This document shows positions 54,716 to 64,000 of a DNA stretch of 64,000 bases, piece by piece; the stretch's first letter is position 1, and each line of letters starts with the position of its first letter. This DNA comes from Adenophora triphylla var. japonica (Eukaryota > Streptophyta > Magnoliopsida > Asterales > Campanulaceae), in NCBI GenBank assembly GCA_022495995.1, contig JAFEMH010007451.1, positions 1 through 64,000 on the forward strand. Reading direction: 5' to 3'. Both the position numbers and the translations under genes were made by a program. The notes under the pieces were generated by a model that did not search any database, was not told where the DNA came from, and saw nothing but the letters and a program-made list of their open reading frames with translations.

Positions 54716-55189
54716 ACCCTCGAGGATCCTAGACATCGTTCCTACCTATCTAGTGATGCTCGAACTACGATCAAGGCTTGATTCCTCCGGGATACGTAGG
54801 TAGCCTTTTATAAAAGGTCCAGCCATCCGACCACTTTGGTCACCCTTTTTTCCTCCGTCACTCCTCAGTGATGAAGTAGTCTCTCATAAAAGACTTTGTT
54901 ATCTGACCACCTTGGTCACTCCTAGCATATCCCCAGTAGGATCAATTGCTTGACCTCCTAGGTCATTTTCCATTCTATTTCCTCAAAGAAGAGACCAGTT
55001 TCTCTTCTCCATTCCCCAGCGGATCCTAATTCCGAACTACGGCCTGGCTTGATTCCTCCGGGATACGTAGGTAGCCTTTCATAAGAGGTTCAGCCACTCG
55101 ACCACCTTGGTCACCCAATCCGTCTCGGCATTCGCCAGATCGGATCCTTTTCTATCGACAACCCCACTCGCCTTGCAAGTGACGTTGCC
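54716..55189 (+). other. T3 3' untranslated region
   Basis: Contains a duplicated block (cttgattcctccgggatacg, taggtagcctttxataaxagg, tccagccaxxcgaccacctt) at about 54775-54850 and 55045-55115. No coding sequence. Confidence 0.6.
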
Positions 55190-55199
55190 GAGGGGCTTC
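55190..55199 (+). other. T3 polypurine tract
   Basis: GAGGGGCTTC lies directly before TGTAAGTACCC of the 3' LTR. It is short and ends in pyrimidines, so the assignment is positional. Confidence 0.5.
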
Positions 55200-56912
55200 T
55201 GTAAGTACCCAAATCTGGCTCATGCCTTCCGGTTAAATTTCCCGGCAATTTCGGTAAGTTTTCCGGTAATTCCCCAGACCTTCCTAGTGTTCCGGAAACA
55301 TTCCGGAACTGTTTTTAATTAATTTAGGGCTGAAGGGGATCCTTCCTAATTAAGAAACACGTTTTTCTTAATTAGGAGGGAAGGTTCTAGAATTTGCCAC
55401 CTTGCATGGTTCTAGAATGCTGAGTCATTGTGGATAATGCCGCACGGCTGCATTAGCTTGCTGCCCTTAGCCGCACGGCTTCATTAGCCTTATCCAGACT
55501 GCCTATAAATAGAGCCCTCCTCTACCCATTTCAACACACAAAAATTAACAATCAACACACAAATCACCCACAAACACTCCAAAGACGTGAAGAACACTGC
55601 TGGAAGATCCAAGAAGGAGAAGAAGAAGGCCAAGAAGCTCCCTCCCTCCTCCTTGAAGATCCAAGACCAACCTCTCCTCCTAGCTCCGCCCGACGAAGAA
55701 GAAGGAAGCCATTGGTAACCTCGCACGCCCTAACCTCGCATCCTAATTGCTTTATAAATTGCTCATTGCATTACTTTTATATTGCTTGGGACTTGGTAGA
55801 TTAAGGATCATATCTTCATATTCCCCCTTCCCCTTTTGCATGCATTAGACATCATTTGTCATAAAAATGTAGTCTTTTCCCATAAAGGTGCATCCTTTGC
55901 ACCTAAAACCCCCATTTTCAAATAAAAATGTCATCTTTATGCATCCTTTGCATATAAAAATCAAATCTTTCCAATCAAAATGCATCATTTACATCCAAAA
56001 TCATCTTTCCAAGCATCATTTTCTTTAAAGACCATGTCTTTACCATAAACTAGCATCATATGCATTTCAAAATGCAATCTTTATGCATCATTTGCATAAT
56101 GAATGCCAACTTCAACAAAAATGCATCATTTGCATAAAAATCAAATCTTTATGCATCATTTGCAATAAAGATCATTTCTTTAAACTAAGTGCATCATTTG
56201 CAACCCAAAAATGTCATCTTTTCATTAAAGTGTCATTTTTACATGCATTTCCCCCATGTCCCCATTAGCAACCTTCGGAACGGACCGGTGTAAAAGATCC
56301 TATCTTTACATCGTTCCTTCCATTAAAGGTTCCATGATCTCTTTAGAAAGAGACAACCTTGAACCCTATATCTCCAATTATCGCTTAAGAACGAGTAAGA
56401 AGCATCTATATGAGCTCGACCGTCTTAAAGCGTAGGATTGATGGGCTAAGGATCCTCCTTTTCTAAAGAACCTCATCTTTGACTATAAAAGGGAGTCATT
56501 CTCTCGATCATGCAAGTCCCGAGGTTAAAAATGCAATGATCATAAGTCCAAGATGAGGACGGGATCATAATCCCGAATACATAAAATTCCAAGGAATCCC
56601 GAGCGACAGCCAATAAATGGTTTGTACGTCCGGAAGACAACTTGGAACATTCCCCCCCTTATTTTCAAACACATGCAGACAAGAAAGCACGCAAGCAAAC
56701 ACAATTAATGAAATATTGGGAGACTTGCTCCGGCAAGGCACCTTGGGTGAACGCCAAACGTTCTTCCCAAGGGGTAACTTAACCTCCGAACCCAAGTAAA
56801 AACCTTTTTTTCAAAGTTTTGAGGTAATCAAAATGGCGTGGCGACTCCGTTTTTCAATTAAACTCGGATGTCTTCAAACTCGCGTGAATCCAATTTTGGG
56901 CACACATTCACA
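55200..56912 (+). repeat. T3 3' LTR
   Basis: It runs from TGTAAGTACCC to CACATTCACA, 1713 bp. The first 330 bases differ from the 5' LTR by only one or a few substitutions. A patch of about 80 bases after the TATA box (55533-55610) is different and instead matches T4. It is followed without spacer by the inverted T4 leader. Confidence 0.9.
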
Positions 56913-57854
56913 GCAGGTCAAGGTCAATAGTCAATGTCGGAGTTGAGATCTCGCCAATTTTTCCTTGTTGGAATTTTGGCAGAGTTCTTCTTCCGTTATG
57001 AACTAAGGCTTGACCTTTACGAGGGTATGCAACTGGGCTATATGACACGGACTAGACCAAAAACCAACCAAAAGTCACGGTTTTTTGAAACGTGTGACAC
57101 GGACTGTGCATTGGTCGACACTGGCTGCCATGGGGAGGTTGGGATGATTCCGTGCGCGCCCGGGAGCATCGTAAGGCTGTCCGTGACTGCAGCTGGAACC
57201 ACCCTCGGGTTTGAAGGACGTGCGTGCAAAAGTGTACAGGATATATCAGGTGCGCGTAGTGTGCGGTCTCCTAAAAATGTTCCTTTTTGAGTTAAAACAG
57301 AGATTTTCAGAAATGTGTTTTAAAGGAATGATTTTCGGGACGGGGAGAATGCAACACATAAGCACGTAAATTTTCTGGGAGCCCCAGTCAGTCATGGAGC
57401 TGAGTAGCCCCAAGCTGCTAGGACTGCCAGATTAACCTCAATTTTTCCTGGTGGAATTGCCACTGAGGTCGCCCGGTCAGAATCCAATGAGGATTGAGCC
57501 GTACGACTGCATGGATCAATTTTCCAGGTTCCACTCCTTTTGCTATTTTTCGGGTTGTTTCCCGTTCAAAGTATGCACAAATTCCAAGATGCAAATGATG
57601 CAATGCATGGTAAAGAAAGCAAGCATGATTAATGAAATCAGCGACGGGAGTCTAACCCGCTCAAAGGGAAAGGTTTTCTTTTATTTTTTCAAATTTTTTT
57701 TCGAAAAGGGATACTGGTACGTGGATTGTTAAACCACCGGTTATCCCAACTCCCACATCAGGGAGTGTGCAGGAAGGGTAAGTGGTTTCCACCTATATAC
57801 CGAGTATCGATTTTTTGTTTTTGAAAATAAAAGCTTTTCTCCTTTGGGATATGT

Positions 57855-57871
57855 CCCCAGCGGAGTCGCCA
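57855..57871 (-). other. T4 primer binding site, tRNA-Arg type
   Basis: The minus strand reads TGGCGACTCCGCTGGGG, 3 bases from the LTR end, identical to T3. Confidence 0.8.
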
Positions 57872-57874
57872 AAC

Positions 57875-59593
57875 TGTGAATGTGAGCCCCAAATTTTGTT
57901 TTTGTTGGATTCACGCGAGTTTGAAGACATCCGGTTTAATTTGAAAAACGGAGTCGCCACGCCATTTTGATTACCTCAAAACTTTGAAAAAAAGGTTTTA
58001 TGGGTTCGGAGGTTAAGTTACCCCTTGGGAAGAACGTTTGGCGTTCACCCAAGGTGCCTTGCCGGAGCAAGTCTCCCATGATTTCATTAATCGTGCTTGC
58101 TTGCGTGCTTTCTTGTGTGCATGTGTTTGAAAATAAGGAGGGAATGTCCCAAGTCGTCTTCCGGACGTACAAACCATTTGTTGGTTGTCGCTCGGGATTC
58201 CTTGGATTTTTATGTGTTCGGGATTATGATCCCGCCCTCATCTTGTGACTTGTGATCATCGCATTTTAACCTCGGGACCCTCGAGACTTGCGTGATCGAG
58301 AGAATGACTCTCTTTATGGTCAAAGATGAGGTTCTTTAGAAAAGGAAGGTCCTTAGCCCATCAATCCTACGCTTTAAGACGGTCGAGCTTGTATAGATGC
58401 TTCATACTCTTTCTTAAGCGATAATTGGAGATATAGGGTTCAAGGTTGTCCCTTTCTAAAGAAATATGGAACCTTTAATGGAAGGAACGATGTAAAGATA
58501 GGATCTTTTACACCGGTCCGTTCCTAGGTTGCTAATGGGGGAATGGGGGAAATGTATGTAAAAATGACACTTTAATGAAAAGATGACATTTTTGGGTTGC
58601 AAATGATGCACTTAATTTAAAGAAATGATCTTTATTGCAAATGATGCATAAAGATTTGATTTTTATGCAAATGATGCATTTTTGTTGAAGAAATTGGCAT
58701 TCATTATGCAAATGATGCATAAAGATTGCATTTTGAAAAGCATATGATGCTAGTTTATGGTAAAGACATGGTCTTTAAAGCAAATGATGCTTGGAAAGAT
58801 GATTTTGGATGCAAATGATGCATTTTGATTGAAAAGATTTGATTTTTATATGCAAAGGATGCATAAAGATGACATTTTTATTTGAAAATGGGGGTTTTAG
58901 GTGCAAAGGATGCACCTTTATGGGAAAAGACTACATTTTAATGACAAATGATGTCTAATGCATGCAAAAGGGGAAGGGGGAATATGAAGATATGATCTTT
59001 AATCTACCAAGTCCCAAGCAATATAAAAGTAATGCAATGAGCAATTTATAAAGCAATTAGGATGCGAGGTTAGGGCGTGCGAGGTTACCAATGGCTTCCT
59101 TCTTCTTCGGGCGGAGCTAGGAGGAGAGGTTGGTCTTGGATCTTCAAGGAGGAGGGAGGGAGCTTCTTGGCCTTCTTCTTCACCTTCTTGGATCTTTCAA
59201 CAGTGTTCTTCACGTCTTTGGAGTGTTTGTGGGTGATTTGTGTGTTAATTGTTGATTGATTAAATGGGTAGAGGAGGGCTCTATTTATAGGCAGTCTGGA
59301 TAAGGCTAATGAAGCCGTGCGGCTAAGGGCAGCGAGCTAATGCAGCCGTGCGGCATTATCCACAATGACTCAGCATTCTAGAACCATGCAAGGTGGCAAA
59401 TTCTAGAACCTTCCCTCCTAATTAAGAAAAACGTGTTTCTTAATTAGGAAGGATTCCCTTCAGCTCTTATTTAATTAAAAACAGTTCTGGAATGTTTCCG
59501 GAAAACTAGGAAGGTCTGGGGAATTATCGAAAAACTTACCGAAATTGCCGGGAAATTTAACCGGAAGGCATGAGCCAGATTTGGGTACTTACA
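57875..59593 (-). repeat. T4 LTR
   Basis: Full-length LTR with TATA box at 59281-59290, the two GCCGTGCGGC palindromes (about 59313 and 59345) and the TGCAAATGATGCA repeats (58600-58940). Its post-TATA patch matches the T3 3' LTR, while its far U5 (cattcccccattagcaacct) matches the T3 5' LTR. Confidence 0.9.
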
Positions 59594-60225
59594 GTAGCGA
59601 ACGCCGTGCCCCGAGTTACTTAGGAAGTAATAGGTTTCTTTTTGCTTTTAAGGATTGGTGTCAAATGTCACTCTTTTTAGCAATAAGATAAAAGTGTTTT
59701 ACTTTGATTTGATTTGAAAAATGGAAGGATGGAATTTTTGATGAAAGGGTGTGATTCAAGGGATGCAAACAAAAAGGTGCTTCTAAAAAGGGAATAAACA
59801 TTTAATAAAGATAAAAGATGTACAATCTTAAAGAAATATTTTCAATATTTGCATAAATGACCAAGCATAAAAAAATTCCTTCTAATCAAATGCATTTTCC
59901 TTGATGAGACTCTATATTGTGCTATACTAACTTATGAGGCTTTCAATTATTTCCTAAAAATATCCCTATATTTTTTCTTTTTATAGATTTCTAATTGTAT
60001 AGAAAATATGAGAGAAAAGATAAATAGGCATTTATACTAGGGCAAATGGCAAGCAAAGAGATAATGATTTTTGATCATCATAGGGATTTATTATATTTTA
60101 TATATTTTTTTTATATACTATTATACATGCATAAATAAAAATGCAACTAAGTTAAAAAAAAAGAAAAAATTACACTAGAAAGCAAGTAAATTTAAACTAA
60201 AAAGCAAGTAAAAAGATAGATATAC
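59594..60225. other. A/T-rich stretch between T4 and T5
   Basis: No ORF, LTR border or repeat recognised. The first bases (gtagcgaacgccgtgccccg) do not match the left flank of LTR C. It may be the T5 3' part or host sequence. Confidence 0.5.
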
Positions 60226-60280
60226 CCCCCCCCCCACACTTGAAACGAACATTGTCCTCAATGTTTCAAGGACAAAGAGT
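60226..60280 (-). other. T5 post-coding motif with G-run
   Basis: The minus strand has TTGAAACATTGAGGACAATG, then a run of about ten G after CAAGTGTG. This motif is widespread in plant Athila elements downstream of their coding region; its role is not known to me. Confidence 0.6.
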
Positions 60281-60368
60281 AAAAAGATAAGCATGCGGTG
60301 GTAAACAAAATTATGATAAACAGTAATATAATACATCGGTTTACTATTCCGATGATGCTTGTTTAAGG

Positions 60369-60779
60369 TCATAAGCTCGACCCCTTTCTATCAGTAACAA
60401 TGGGCGGTGAGTGGTATTGTAATGGTCTCTTATCCATAACAACTCGCCATTTCTTACCATTTGGCGTGATTGAGATCTTATGATTGATGCACACGCGATA
60501 TTCCGGTGTGCCTTTTTTCTTAGGCCCCCTACCCTTTGATTTTTCAATTATATTAGGTTGTTTAGGGTGCACATTTTTTTCACCTCTATCATCTAAGGGC
60601 TTTTTAATTATTATTTTTGAGTCCTTGGATTGTGATTTCTCACCCTTTTTGCTATCATTTTCAGGAGCGTTGACTTCATGACACGACTTCTTGAGATTTA
60701 AGTTTTTAAATTCGACCTTCTTATTTCCAATGTTTAGAGAAAGAGTGTCATTCTTTACATCTATTACTGCACTTTCCAA
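60369..60779 (-). CDS. T5 protease C-terminal extension in a shifted frame
   Basis: The frame begins in ESAVIDVKNDTLSLNIGNKK, which continues the protease (...ILGRPFLA) after a one-base shift near 60775. A Lys/Ser/Glu-rich tail follows, ending NGKKWRVVMDKRPLQYH (60369). In Athila the frame would continue to RT here; instead it ends. Confidence 0.65.
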   Translation of the reverse strand: MESAVIDVKNDTLSLNIGNKKVEFKNLNLKKSCHEVNAPENDSKKGEKSQSKDSKIIIKKPLDDRGEKNVHPKQPNIIEKSKGRGPKKKGTPEYRVCINHKISITPNGKKWRVVMDKRPLQYHSPPIVTDRKGSSL

Positions 60780-62872
60780 ATGCTGGCAAGAAAAGGTCTT
60801 CCTAGAATGATTGGAATTTGGTTATCTTCCTCCATCTCAAGGACTACAAAGTCGACCGGGATTATCAATTTCCCGATTTGACAAGGGACATCTTCCATAA
60901 TACCCATTGGGTATTTAATGGAGCGATCCGCTAGTTGGAGAGAAATAGTGGTGGGTTTCATTTCCCCCACACCTAGTTTCTTACCTATCGAAAGCGGAAT
61001 GAGGCTCACACTTGCCCCAAGATCTAACAAAGCATTATCAACATTATATTTACCTATTTTGCAAGGAATTGAGAAAGTGCCGGGATCTTTTAATTTAGGA
61101 GGAAGTTCTCTTTGTAAAATGGCACTTACTTCTTCTGTCAAAGCGACAGTCTTATGCTCCTCAAGTTTCCTTTTATTTGCAAGAATATCCTTTAAGAACT
61201 TAGCATAGGACGGCATTTGTTGAAGTGCATCGGTAAAAGGTATGTTGATGTAAATAGACTTTAAGACTTCTAAAAATTTTGCAAATTGTCTATCAAGTTT
61301 GGCTCTTACCAACCTTTGGGGGTATGGTATTGGAGGGTCAAAATTTCTAAAAATCTTAGGGGATTCTGTCCCATTTTCAACATCTTCATTAGTCTCAACC
61401 AGCGGTGGGGTTGGACTAATGTTCTCCTTACTCGGTTTGATATTTTTCTTAGGAAGGGGATCTACAATTTCTTTTCCACTCCTAGTTTCTACCGCACTAA
61501 CATGCTCATCGGGCCTTTGCGATTGACCGGGAAAACTCCCTTGTGGTCTATGCGAGGTGCCTACTCGTTGAGCTTGTTGATTTTCAAGCATTCTATTGTG
61601 GGCGGCTAAATTATCAAACCTAGCATTCAACGACTTTATGGATTCCCTTAACTCATTATTGGTCTTTTCTTGCTCATTCTTACTTTCAATCATAAAATCC
61701 ATAATAAGATCCAATTTAGACTTAGGGGGAGGGAAAGCACTAGAATTGCCATTGAAATTCTTTTGTGTGAATCCCGGTGGTTGTGTAGAAGATTGCGGGT
61801 TTAAAATATTGTTATTCTTATAGGAAAAATTTGGGTGATTTCTCCACTCGAGATTGTATGTGTTTGAATACATACCACCCTTTTCCCCATAAGAATTAAC
61901 AAAGTTTACTTGATCACTAGAAGTAGTGTCAAGCAATTCAGAACATTCTGTACTATGTGAGTTTGACCCACATAGTTCACAAACAACATTAATGTTGGCC
62001 ACGAGATTTACATTAAAGTTTTCAAACTTTTTAAGAAGCATATCAACTTTAGAAGACAAGGTAGTAATGACATTAATATTGTACTTACCTGGAATCCCAT
62101 GCGGTTGTTCCTTCTCATTGAACCATTGATAGTGATTCAGGGCTATGTTCTCTATCAAGTCGTATGCTTCATCCACCGTCTTACTCATTAGTGCACCTCC
62201 TGCGGCGGCATCAATTGTTTCCCTTGTTCTATATGTGAGACCATTGTAGAAAGTGTGCACAATTAACCACTTTTCAAGCCCGTGGTGAGGGCACATCCTT
62301 AGGAGCTCTTTGAATCGCTCCCAAGCGTCATACAGTGATTTGCTTCCTGTTTGGCTAAAATTTGTAATCTTCGTCCGAATTTGAGCGGTCTTGCTCGGAG
62401 GGAAGAAACGTCCAAGGAATGCTTCTTGAATTTGGTCCCAAGTTGTAAAAGAGTTGGGTGGGACTGAAATTAACCACTGTTTCGCCTTATCCTTTAGAGA
62501 AAAAGGAAAAAGGCGCATCTGAATTGCTTCCTGGGTGACATTCTGAATACGTGTGGTATCACAGTATTCCAAGAATGTTTGGATGTGGAGATGAGGATCT
62601 TCGAAAGCGGTGCCGCTATATTGGTTATTCATAATCATAAGCAAAAGTCGCGGTTTTATCTCAAAGTGTGCCGCTCCGGCATTCGGCACAACAATAGGGG
62701 ATCTAGTTCCCGGGGTACTTGGGTTAACAAAGTCCCTTAGGGTCCTAGCGGGTGTTTGCGGTTCTCCTTCCATATGTTTCTTTAAAGTTTCTCTAAATCT
62801 TCTTAATCTCTCGTGAAAGCTTCTTTCGGGTTCCGGATCAAAGTTGTCAACGTATGTCCGAGTCCGTTTCAT
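60764..62872 (-). CDS. T5 Gag-protease, intact 702 codons
   Basis: Start at 62872: MKRTRTYVDNFDPEPERSFH. Capsid domain at about residues 75-235: YSGTAFEDPHLHIQTFLEYC, LFPFSLKDKAKQWLISVPP and WDQIQEAFLGRFFPPSKT. A cysteine-containing stretch (CELCGSNSHSTEC, about 300-312) is a possible zinc knuckle. Pro/Asn-rich linker to about 530. Protease at about 590-700 with NALLDLGASVSLIPLSIGKK (DLG, usual in Athila) and IPIILGRPFLAS. No internal stop over 2.1 kb, unlike most genes here, suggesting a recent insertion or selection. Confidence 0.85.
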   Translation of the reverse strand: MKRTRTYVDNFDPEPERSFHERLRRFRETLKKHMEGEPQTPARTLRDFVNPSTPGTRSPIVVPNAGAAHFEIKPRLLLMIMNNQYSGTAFEDPHLHIQTFLEYCDTTRIQNVTQEAIQMRLFPFSLKDKAKQWLISVPPNSFTTWDQIQEAFLGRFFPPSKTAQIRTKITNFSQTGSKSLYDAWERFKELLRMCPHHGLEKWLIVHTFYNGLTYRTRETIDAAAGGALMSKTVDEAYDLIENIALNHYQWFNEKEQPHGIPGKYNINVITTLSSKVDMLLKKFENFNVNLVANINVVCELCGSNSHSTECSELLDTTSSDQVNFVNSYGEKGGMYSNTYNLEWRNHPNFSYKNNNILNPQSSTQPPGFTQKNFNGNSSAFPPPKSKLDLIMDFMIESKNEQEKTNNELRESIKSLNARFDNLAAHNRMLENQQAQRVGTSHRPQGSFPGQSQRPDEHVSAVETRSGKEIVDPLPKKNIKPSKENISPTPPLVETNEDVENGTESPKIFRNFDPPIPYPQRLVRAKLDRQFAKFLEVLKSIYINIPFTDALQQMPSYAKFLKDILANKRKLEEHKTVALTEEVSAILQRELPPKLKDPGTFSIPCKIGKYNVDNALLDLGASVSLIPLSIGKKLGVGEMKPTTISLQLADRSIKYPMGIMEDVPCQIGKLIIPVDFVVLEMEEDNQIPIILGRPFLASIWKVQ

Positions 62873-63000
62873 AAACTATAAGAAAAACACTTGAAGAGAA
62901 ATTAAACGCAACAATTTATCGGAAGAGAAAGCAAGATAGTAAAAATAAAACAAAAACTAAAAATTATGTAGTAAAGACAAAAATAAAATTAAACCGTTGT

Positions 63001-63017
63001 CCCCGGCAACGGCGCCA
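63001..63017 (-). other. T5 primer binding site, tRNA-Asp type
   Basis: The minus strand reads TGGCGCCGTTGCCGGGG, complementary to plant tRNA-Asp 3' end with CCA. It lies 6 bases from the LTR border. Athila elements are known to use tRNA-Asp. 62873-63000 is the short A-rich gag leader. Confidence 0.85.
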
Positions 63018-63023
63018 AAAACT

Positions 63024-64000
63024 TGTTCGGTCGAAACCTAACGGTTTATTTAATTCCGCAAGCGCACGGGCTATTGTAATATAGCGGGTGCAAGTACGGG
63101 TCGATCCCACAGAGTCAGGGTTTACTAGGGAATATTTTTGTCTTTAGAAAGTAATAAAAAATATTGGGGGGAGATAAAATTTGTTTTTAGAAAAATAGAG
63201 AGAATCATAAACAGAAAGTACTTTGATTAAATTCTTATAAAACGAAGCATTCTCGGGATTGGAAATCATACACATAATCTTATTCATCAAATCGTCATTG
63301 TCTTAGAGATAAAAGGTTTTCATAAAAAGCAAGGATGGTATGTTAAGCCTACGCTACTTCGGGCTAAGACAGTAGCGTTTGTATTCTTCACTAATTATGT
63401 CCTAACTGTTTGAGATTTCCGTTTACGTTATTCCCGCCCTGTCACAAACGGGCGTTCCGGCTTATCTCTAGCTGACCATAATTAGTAAGAATCCATTAAG
63501 GACGAGAGTCAACATACTTTCCATTAAAGGAACATCCCTAGGCCATCAACTACTCTCGTGATCAATGAAACCTAGTTTCTTTATATGGTTCCGTCAATCG
63601 AGATTCTCCGCTAGGTACTTCTCTCAATTAACTGAATCATACAAATTGGACATCTCCAAAATGTAAGACATTTAGAGAATAATATAAAGAAATTGTTTAG
63701 ATGAAGGAAGAAGACAAGACTAAACATTTTAAGATGATGAATAAGTATGCTTTTGAGTTTCCAACCCCAAGAATAAGGGGGATTACTCACGAGCCATTTA
63801 TAAAGTATAAGCAATAATAAAGGATTGAGTAAGAAATACTTATGAATGTAGAAGGCAAGTGCTGAGAATAATGCTTCACTTTTATTTCCTCCAAAGTAAC
63901 TCCAAGAACAAAAACAATGACTTTGATCTTCAAATTCCTTTGGAAAATTGTTGTCACAAGTGTTTGTACTTTCTATCTATCTAATATCAGTGATTTCTCT
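63024..64000 (-). repeat. T5 5' LTR, cut by window end
   Basis: The plus strand starts TGTTCGGTCGAAACC, the end of the LTR in element direction. gggtgcaagtacgggtcgat (63088) is a conserved block of Athila LTRs. No coding sequence; the outer border lies beyond the window. Confidence 0.75.

Larger units (their letters stand above)
38097..56912 (+). mobile_element. T3: complete-length Tat/Ogre-type element, 18.8 kb
   Basis: Two direct LTRs of about 1.7 kb bound a 15.4-kb interior: tRNA-Arg primer site, long repeat-bearing leader, gag-like region, protease with G-patch, RT, two RNase H domains, integrase, two antisense genes, tandem arrays and polypurine tract. Size, primer and dual RNase H fit Tat/Ogre. 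Flanking 5-mers (CCGTC left, GCAGG right) differ, so no target duplication is visible. RT and integrase are broken. Confidence 0.85.
56913..59593 (-). mobile_element. T4: inverted LTR plus leader of the T3 family
   Basis: On the minus strand: LTR (59593-57875, 1719 bp), tRNA-Arg primer site (57871-57855) and leader (57874-56913), equal to T3 38097-40760. It stops at the leader position equal to T3 40760, where T3's 3' LTR ends. No gene is included. An antisense open stretch at 56934-57290 is broken in T3 and is not considered real. Confidence 0.85.
60226..64000 (-). mobile_element. T5: Athila-type element lacking polymerase genes
   Basis: Minus strand: LTR (partial, 63024 to window end), tRNA-Asp primer site, gag-protease, then directly the conserved 3' motif CATTGAGGACAATGTT...GTGTGGGGGG (60268-60226). 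No RT, RNase H or integrase occurs between protease and this motif. The Gag sequence, protease with DLG and the primer are Athila features. It is probably non-autonomous and depends on full-length relatives. Confidence 0.75.

Noticed and set aside
56934..57290. 118-codon open stretch on the plus strand of T4
   Set aside because: It is antisense to the non-coding leader, and the equal region of T3 (40306-40739) is split by a stop. No domain, no promoter and a composition typical of chance frames.
60226..60236. Poly-C run as an assembly artefact
   Set aside because: The G-run after CAAGTGTG on the minus strand is a normal Athila feature, though its exact length may be misread.

Overview
The window is from a flowering-plant nuclear genome. 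It is almost entirely nested LTR retrotransposons of plant Ty3/gypsy lineages (Tat/Ogre and Athila). It also holds a fragment of an endogenous caulimovirid (plant pararetrovirus), non-autonomous repeats, and one small piece that looks like the 5' end of a host-type gene. I found no rRNA, tRNA, CRISPR or bacterial features. The species cannot be named from what I see.

Layout. (1) 1-6721, minus strand: T0, a decayed Tat/Ogre-like element (LTR, tRNA-Arg primer site, gag, protease, then a jump to integrase with no reverse transcriptase). It sits in LTR B (6722-8000), which interrupts the 5' LTR of T1. (2) 8001-19010, plus strand: T1, a Tat element with gag, protease, RT, RNase H, archaeal-type RNase H and integrase, then a gene on the opposite strand. 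(3) 19011-23490, minus: caulimovirid protease, RT, RNase H and a downstream ORF, ending at a (TA)n microsatellite. (4) 23.6-27.1 kb: a palindrome-ended repeat, a MITE-like element filled with G-rich sequence, and a host-type first exon with a 300-bp tandem duplication. (5) 27077-36601, minus: T2, a relative of T1 in the opposite orientation, inserted in the intron of the host-type gene and itself cut in gag by LTR C (36602-38096). (6) 38097-56912, plus: T3, an 18.8-kb Tat/Ogre-type element with both LTRs, a G-patch behind its protease and two multi-exon antisense genes. (7) 56913-59593, minus: T4, LTR plus leader of the T3 family, inverted and joined directly to the end of T3. (8) 60226-64000, minus: T5, an Athila element with gag-protease but no polymerase, cut by the window end.

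How it works together. The sense genes are the usual retrotransposon set: particle protein, protease, reverse transcription with two RNase H domains, and integration, most of them now broken. The most interesting signal is on the opposite strand. Each of T1, T2 and T3 carries, between integrase and 3' LTR, antisense genes with plausible promoters and GT-AG introns. The T1 and T2 versions share protein sequence, intron position, intron length and promoter placement. Extra ORFs in Tat elements are known in general; the conserved splicing and promoter layout are what deserve checking here.
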